From NCBI GenBank assembly GCA_963790085.1, contig CAWBNH010000006.1, positions 248,001-312,000 on the forward strand: a stretch of 64,000 bases of DNA, in the 5' to 3' direction. The notes beneath the pieces were generated by a model. It made no database searches. It was not told the origin of the DNA and was given only the letters and a program-made list of their open reading frames with translations. Position 1 is the first letter of the stretch; the number at the start of each line of letters is the position of its first letter. This DNA is from CAXMST01 sp963790085. Its GTDB lineage: Bacteria > Actinomycetota > Thermoleophilia > Solirubrobacterales > 70-9. Of the stretch, positions 60,316-64,000 are shown piece by piece. The translations under genes were made by a program, and so were the position numbers.

Positions 60316-60351
60316 ATGGATCGCGAGAGCGAAACGAGCGCCGCCCGATGA
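60316..60351 (+). CDS. Leaderless 11-codon micro-ORF coupled to the nuclease gene
   Basis: MDRESETSAAR ends with TGA 60349-60351, whose first two bases belong to the ATG (60348) of the large nuclease gene: an ATGA overlap. No ribosome site precedes ATG 60348, so ribosomes that finish the micro-ORF could restart there. Confidence 0.5.
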   Translation: MDRESETSAAR

Positions 60352-63300
60352 GCCTCGAGCTGATCGTCGGGCCGCCCAACTCGGGCCGGGCCGGGGCAGT
60401 CCTCGATCGCTTCGCCGCCGAGCAGGATCTCGACCCGTTGCTGGTCGTGCCGACCCGCGACGATGTCGACCGCTTCGAGCGGGAGCTCTGTGGGCGCCGG
60501 GGAGGCCTGCTCGGCGGCGGCGTCACGACCCTGCTCGGCCTGTTCAGAGAGGTGGCCGGCTGCTACGGGGTCGGCGATGGGCCGCCGCTGAGCCGCTCGC
60601 AGCGCATCTGGATCGCCAGGGCGGCCGCGAGACAGGCGGAGCTTCGGCTCCTGCGACGCTCGAGCGGGCACGGAGGCTTCGCCCCGGCGCTGGAGCAGCT
60701 GCTCACCGACCTGCAGGCGGCCGGACTCGACGCGGCCGCGCTCGAGGCCGCGGTCGAGGAGCTGCACGAGGAGGGGGGCAGCGCGCAATACGAGCGCGAG
60801 GTGGTGCGCCTGTTCGCTGCCTTCGAGGAGCTCCGGGACGGCCTCGGTCGCAGCGACGAGCACGGCATCGCGCGGCGGGCGACGGCCGCCCTGCGCTCGG
60901 ACCCGCGGCCGTGGCGCCGTCGTCCGGTGATGCTCTACGGCTTCGACGATCTCGCCCGCGAGCAGGTCGAGCTGCTCGCGGCGCTGGCCGGCGCCTGCGA
61001 TGTGGTCGTCGCGATCGCCTTCGAGGACCGGCCGGCGCTCGCGGCGCGGGCCGAGCTGATCGGGGTTCTCAGGGACGAGCTCGGCGGCGAGATCGTCGCC
61101 GAGCTCGAGCCGGATCGCGCCCACACCCACAGCCCGACGCTGTTTCACCTCGAGCGCAATCTGTTCGATCGCGAGCCGGAAACGGCCGAGTGCGACGACT
61201 CACTGGCCCTGTTGGAGTCGGCCGGCTACCGGGCCGAGGCCGAGCTGATCGGCCGCCGCGTCGCCCTGCTGATCGCGGCCGGTCGCGATCCCGACCAGAT
61301 CGCGATCGCGGTCCGCAATCCCGACCGCCAGGCGCCGCTGATCGCCCGGGTGCTGACCGGGCTCGGGGTCCCGGTCGCCGCCGAAGCCGAGATCCCGCTC
61401 GCCTCGACGGCGACCGGGACGGCGCTGCTGCGGCTGCTGGCGATCGCCGATGGCTCGGGGACGGCGGACGACGTCGTCGCCTTTCTCCGCGGCCCGGCGA
61501 CGGCATCCGCCGACGCCGTCGATTGGCTCGAGCGGACCGTTCGCCGCCGCCGGCTCGAGACCGTCGAGCAGGCGCTGGAGGCGTGGCGGGGCGATTGGGA
61601 CCGGCGGGTCTGGGCGCTCGACCAGCTCGAGCGGGCCGGCTCCGATCCAGGGCCCTTCGCGGCAGCGGTCGCCGCGGTCGCAGCCGATCTCGCCGAGAGC
61701 CCGCATCGTCGCCTCGGCCGGGTGCCCGCGGCCGGCCCAGCGGTCGAGCTGCGCGCCGCCCGCGAGGTCGCGGCGACGCTCGAGGAGGCGGCCGAGCTCG
61801 GCCCCCTTGCCCCCGGCCCGGCCGAGATCGCGGAGCTGCTCGGCCACGTCCGCGTGCCGCTCTGGCGCGGGCCGACCGAGGGCCGGGTGAGGATCCTCAG
61901 CCCCTACCGCCTGCGTGCGACCCGGGTCGCCGATCTGTTCGTGGCCGGGCTCGTCGACGGCTACTTCCCATCGCCCGGAGCCGGAGACCCGCTGCTGTCC
62001 GACAGCCGGCGCCGCTCACTCGGGCTGCCCTCGCGGCGCGATCCGGCAGCCGAGGAGCGCTACCTGTTCTACTCCTGCGTCTCGCGCCCGGAGCGAACCC
62101 TGCAGCTGAGCTACTCGAGCGCCGACGAGTCGGGGGCGACGGTCGCGCGCAGCCCGTTCGTCGACGAAGTCCGGTCGCTGCTCGAGCCGCCTCCGGACCC
62201 GAACCCGGTCCGAGACGCGCTCGAGCAGCGGCTGACCGAGCGAATCGGAATCGGCGATGTCGTGGTCGATCCAGAGCTCGCCAGCTCGCCGCGCGCACTG
62301 GCCCGGGCGATCGCCGCACTGCCGGGTGAGGCCGGCGAGCGCCGCCTGGCGGCGCTCGATCTGCCGGACGAGGTTCGCGAGCGGGTCGCGACCAGGGTCG
62401 CCGCGGCGCGACGGCGGATCCACGAAGCGAGGGATCCGGGCCCGTTGACCGACCCGGCCGTGATCGACGCGCTCGCCGCCCGCCAGCTGTATGGGGCCTC
62501 GACGCTGGAGGAGTTCGACAACTGCCCCTACCGCTGGTTCGTCGGACATGAGCTGCGGCCGCAGCGAATCGAACCCGATCCCGAGGCGCTGGAGGCAGGA
62601 AGCATCGTCCACGACGCGCTCGAGCACCTCTATCGGGAGCCACCGGTGGGCGCACGGCCGAGCGCCGAGACGTTGGCGCCGTGGATCGCCGCCGGCCGGA
62701 CCCGGCTCCGCGAGGCGGCGGAGCGTCGCGAGTGGGAGCTCGAGGGCTCGCGGGCGCGAATCGCCCTCGCCCGGCTCGACGCGATCGTCGAGCGCTTCAT
62801 CCGTCGCGATGCCGAGACCGGCGGGCCGATGCTGCCCGATCCGCAGCTGCTCGAGGTGGGGTTTGGCGAGCGCGAGGGCGATGCCTACCCGCCGGCCGAC
62901 ATCGGCACCTTCAAGCTCCACGGCCGGATCGATCGGATCGACGTCTCCGGCGACGGCAAGGCCCTGATCCGGGACTACAAGCTGAGCTCGAAGGTCGTCA
63001 CCGGCGCCAGGCTGCTCGCCGAGGGCAAGCTGCAGCTCCCTCTCTACATGCGGGCGGTCGAGGGGATCGGGCTCGAGCCGATCGGCGCTCTCTACCATCC
63101 GCTCGCCGCGAGCAGGGACGATCGGCCCCGGGGCTTGATCGTCAAGGACCACAAGGACTCGCTCGTGCCGGGCGCAACCAGCGCTCAGGTCGGCACCGAC
63201 TTCGTCGCGGAGGACGACTTCGACGCGACCGTCGAGCGGGCCGCCGTCCGCGCCCGCGAGATCGTCGCCTCGATCAGGGCCGGCAGCATCGACCGCGCCC

Positions 63301-63404
63301 CGCGCGACGGGACGTGCCCGCCCTGGTGCGGCCTGGCGCCGATCTGCCGCATGGAGCGCGGCGTCGTCGATCCCGAGGACGAGGATCAGGAGACGCGCCG
63401 GTGA
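60348..63404 (+). CDS. AddB-like helicase/PD-(D/E)XK nuclease with Fe-S cluster
   Basis: 1018 residues, probable subunit of an AddAB/AdnAB-type end-resection machine. The N-terminal helicase-like part begins ELIVGPPNSGRAGAVLDRF, a degenerate Walker A without Lys, so ATPase activity here is doubtful. The nuclease domain has VHDALEHLY (His motif), GRIDRID (Asp862) and RDYKLSS (Asp876, Lys878). Cys726 (FDNCPYRW) and Cys990, Cys994, Cys1000 (CPPWCGLAPIC) match the Fe-S staple of AddB. The stop overlaps the next gene as GTGA. Confidence 0.85.
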   Translation: MSLELIVGPPNSGRAGAVLDRFAAEQDLDPLLVVPTRDDVDRFERELCGRRGGLLGGGVTTLLGLFREVAGCYGVGDGPPLSRSQRIWIARAAARQAELRLLRRSSGHGGFAPALEQLLTDLQAAGLDAAALEAAVEELHEEGGSAQYEREVVRLFAAFEELRDGLGRSDEHGIARRATAALRSDPRPWRRRPVMLYGFDDLAREQVELLAALAGACDVVVAIAFEDRPALAARAELIGVLRDELGGEIVAELEPDRAHTHSPTLFHLERNLFDREPETAECDDSLALLESAGYRAEAELIGRRVALLIAAGRDPDQIAIAVRNPDRQAPLIARVLTGLGVPVAAEAEIPLASTATGTALLRLLAIADGSGTADDVVAFLRGPATASADAVDWLERTVRRRRLETVEQALEAWRGDWDRRVWALDQLERAGSDPGPFAAAVAAVAADLAESPHRRLGRVPAAGPAVELRAAREVAATLEEAAELGPLAPGPAEIAELLGHVRVPLWRGPTEGRVRILSPYRLRATRVADLFVAGLVDGYFPSPGAGDPLLSDSRRRSLGLPSRRDPAAEERYLFYSCVSRPERTLQLSYSSADESGATVARSPFVDEVRSLLEPPPDPNPVRDALEQRLTERIGIGDVVVDPELASSPRALARAIAALPGEAGERRLAALDLPDEVRERVATRVAAARRRIHEARDPGPLTDPAVIDALAARQLYGASTLEEFDNCPYRWFVGHELRPQRIEPDPEALEAGSIVHDALEHLYREPPVGARPSAETLAPWIAAGRTRLREAAERREWELEGSRARIALARLDAIVERFIRRDAETGGPMLPDPQLLEVGFGEREGDAYPPADIGTFKLHGRIDRIDVSGDGKALIRDYKLSSKVVTGARLLAEGKLQLPLYMRAVEGIGLEPIGALYHPLAASRDDRPRGLIVKDHKDSLVPGATSAQVGTDFVAEDDFDATVERAAVRAREIVASIRAGSIDRAPRDGTCPPWCGLAPICRMERGVVDPEDEDQETRR

Positions 63405-64000
63405 CCGGCGCCGAGCAGCTCAGCCTCGAGGCCGCTGCCGCGACCCCGTCCGAACGCGAGTCCTCCGGCGTCCCTGCCCACCGATTCCCGCCGACGGCGG
63501 AGCAGGCCGCCGCGATCGACTCCCGGGATCGCGACGTGTTCCTCGAAGCCGGCGCGGGCACCGGCAAGACGCGGGTGCTGGTCGACAGGTACTGCGACGC
63601 GATCGACCGCGACGAGGTGGAGCCCGAGCAGATCCTCGCGATCACCTTCACCGAGAAGGCGGCGGCCGAGATGCGGCGCAGGGTCCGCGTCGAGCTGATG
63701 CGCCGCTCGCGAGTCGCCGACGACGACGGACGGCGGCGGCGGCTGCTCGAAGCGGCGCGCTCCGGGGAGGGCACGCAGATCACGACGATCCACGGCTTCT
63801 GTCGGCGCCTGCTCGCGGCCAACCCGGCGGCCGCCGGCCTCGACCCCCGCTTCCGCGTGCTGGCCGCCGAGGAGGCGATGCGGCTCTCGCGGCTCGCCTT
63901 CGAGCGGGCGCTGGACGAGCTCGCCGGCGACGACGGCGACGTCGCGATGGTCGCGGCGGGCTATCGGCAGGGGCTCGAAGGCCTGATCCGCTCCGCCTAC
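63401..64000 (+). CDS. UvrD/AddA-type helicase, N-terminal part (cut by window end)
   Basis: First 200 residues of a superfamily 1A helicase. RFPPTAEQAAAIDSRDRDVF is the Q-motif, FLEAGAGTGKTRVLVDRYCD the intact Walker A, ILAITFTEKAAAEMRRRVRV motif Ia and ITTIHGFCRRLLAANPAAAG motif Ib. GTG start in a GTGA overlap with the AddB-like gene. With that gene it should form a heterodimer that unwinds and trims double-strand breaks for recombination. Continues past 64000. Confidence 0.88.
   Translation, partial: MTGAEQLSLEAAAATPSERESSGVPAHRFPPTAEQAAAIDSRDRDVFLEAGAGTGKTRVLVDRYCDAIDRDEVEPEQILAITFTEKAAAEMRRRVRVELMRRSRVADDDGRRRRLLEAARSGEGTQITTIHGFCRRLLAANPAAAGLDPRFRVLAAEEAMRLSRLAFERALDELAGDDGDVAMVAAGYRQGLEGLIRSAY

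Overview
The window is 64 kb of dense, very GC-rich bacterial chromosome with no rRNA, tRNA, CRISPR or insertion sequence that I could find. Gene content and style point to the Actinomycetota, most likely a deep-branching, Solirubrobacterales/Thermoleophilia-like lineage (inference). The supporting content is a SufBCDSU Fe-S system, a WS/DGAT wax-ester synthase, F420-type oxidoreductases, FxsA and a MoeZ-like enzyme. Many starts are ATG or GTG placed 6-10 nt after a TANNNT hexamer with no Shine-Dalgarno sequence, which indicates leaderless mRNAs.

Layout. 0.2-2.7 kb: a polar amino-acid ABC importer; its ATPase is broken by two compensating single-base indels. 2.8-9.6 kb: surface-glycan genes (two GT2 glycosyltransferases, a polyprenyl-phosphate sugar transferase, an O-antigen-ligase-like protein and a secreted glycosidase). 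9.6-11.1 kb: a sulfur carrier protein and its rhodanese-ThiF activating enzyme. 11.2-14.5 kb: HtpX, a NarL-type two-component system and a GNAT enzyme. 14.6-26.6 kb: an Rrf2 regulator and a split suf locus (sufC-sufS-sufU, then Rieske-sufB-sufD), interrupted by a sulfotransferase, a glycosyltransferase, a small membrane protein and a copper P-type ATPase with a cupredoxin domain. 26.8-31 kb: a zincin, an MFS pump and two oxidoreductases. 31-34.2 kb: znuABC-type metal importer diverging from a Zur/Fur regulator, with a Fur-family box between them. 34.3-37.7 kb: an overlapping membrane operon of unknown function with a cupredoxin-like protein. 37.8-43.7 kb: a diiron heme-oxygenase-like protein, a thioredoxin-fold protein, IspH, an RDD protein, an M28 peptidase and WS/DGAT. 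43.8-56.3 kb: mixed metabolism and transport, ending in SufT and a large frameshifted secreted hydrolase. 56.4-60.2 kb: FxsA, a HAD phosphatase and acetyltransferase-like proteins. 60.3-64 kb: an AddB-like Fe-S nuclease and the start of its UvrD/AddA-type helicase, which is cut by the window edge.

How parts fit. Fe-S and sulfur metabolism recur: rrf2, suf, sufT, the sulfur carrier with its activating enzyme, and possibly the ABC importer, whose upstream region shares a near-identical 18-bp dyad with the moeZ-like promoter. Metal handling also recurs in znuABC/zur, the Cu-ATPase and the cupredoxin-like operon. The least understood parts are the 34.7-37.7 kb membrane operon, the structured repeats at 25.2 and 59.6 kb, the two leaderless micro-ORFs that overlap the starts of large genes, and a divergent gene pair whose -10 elements share the same base pairs. 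Four single-base frameshifts (three within 1.2 kb) look more like sequence errors than decay, but only reads can settle that.
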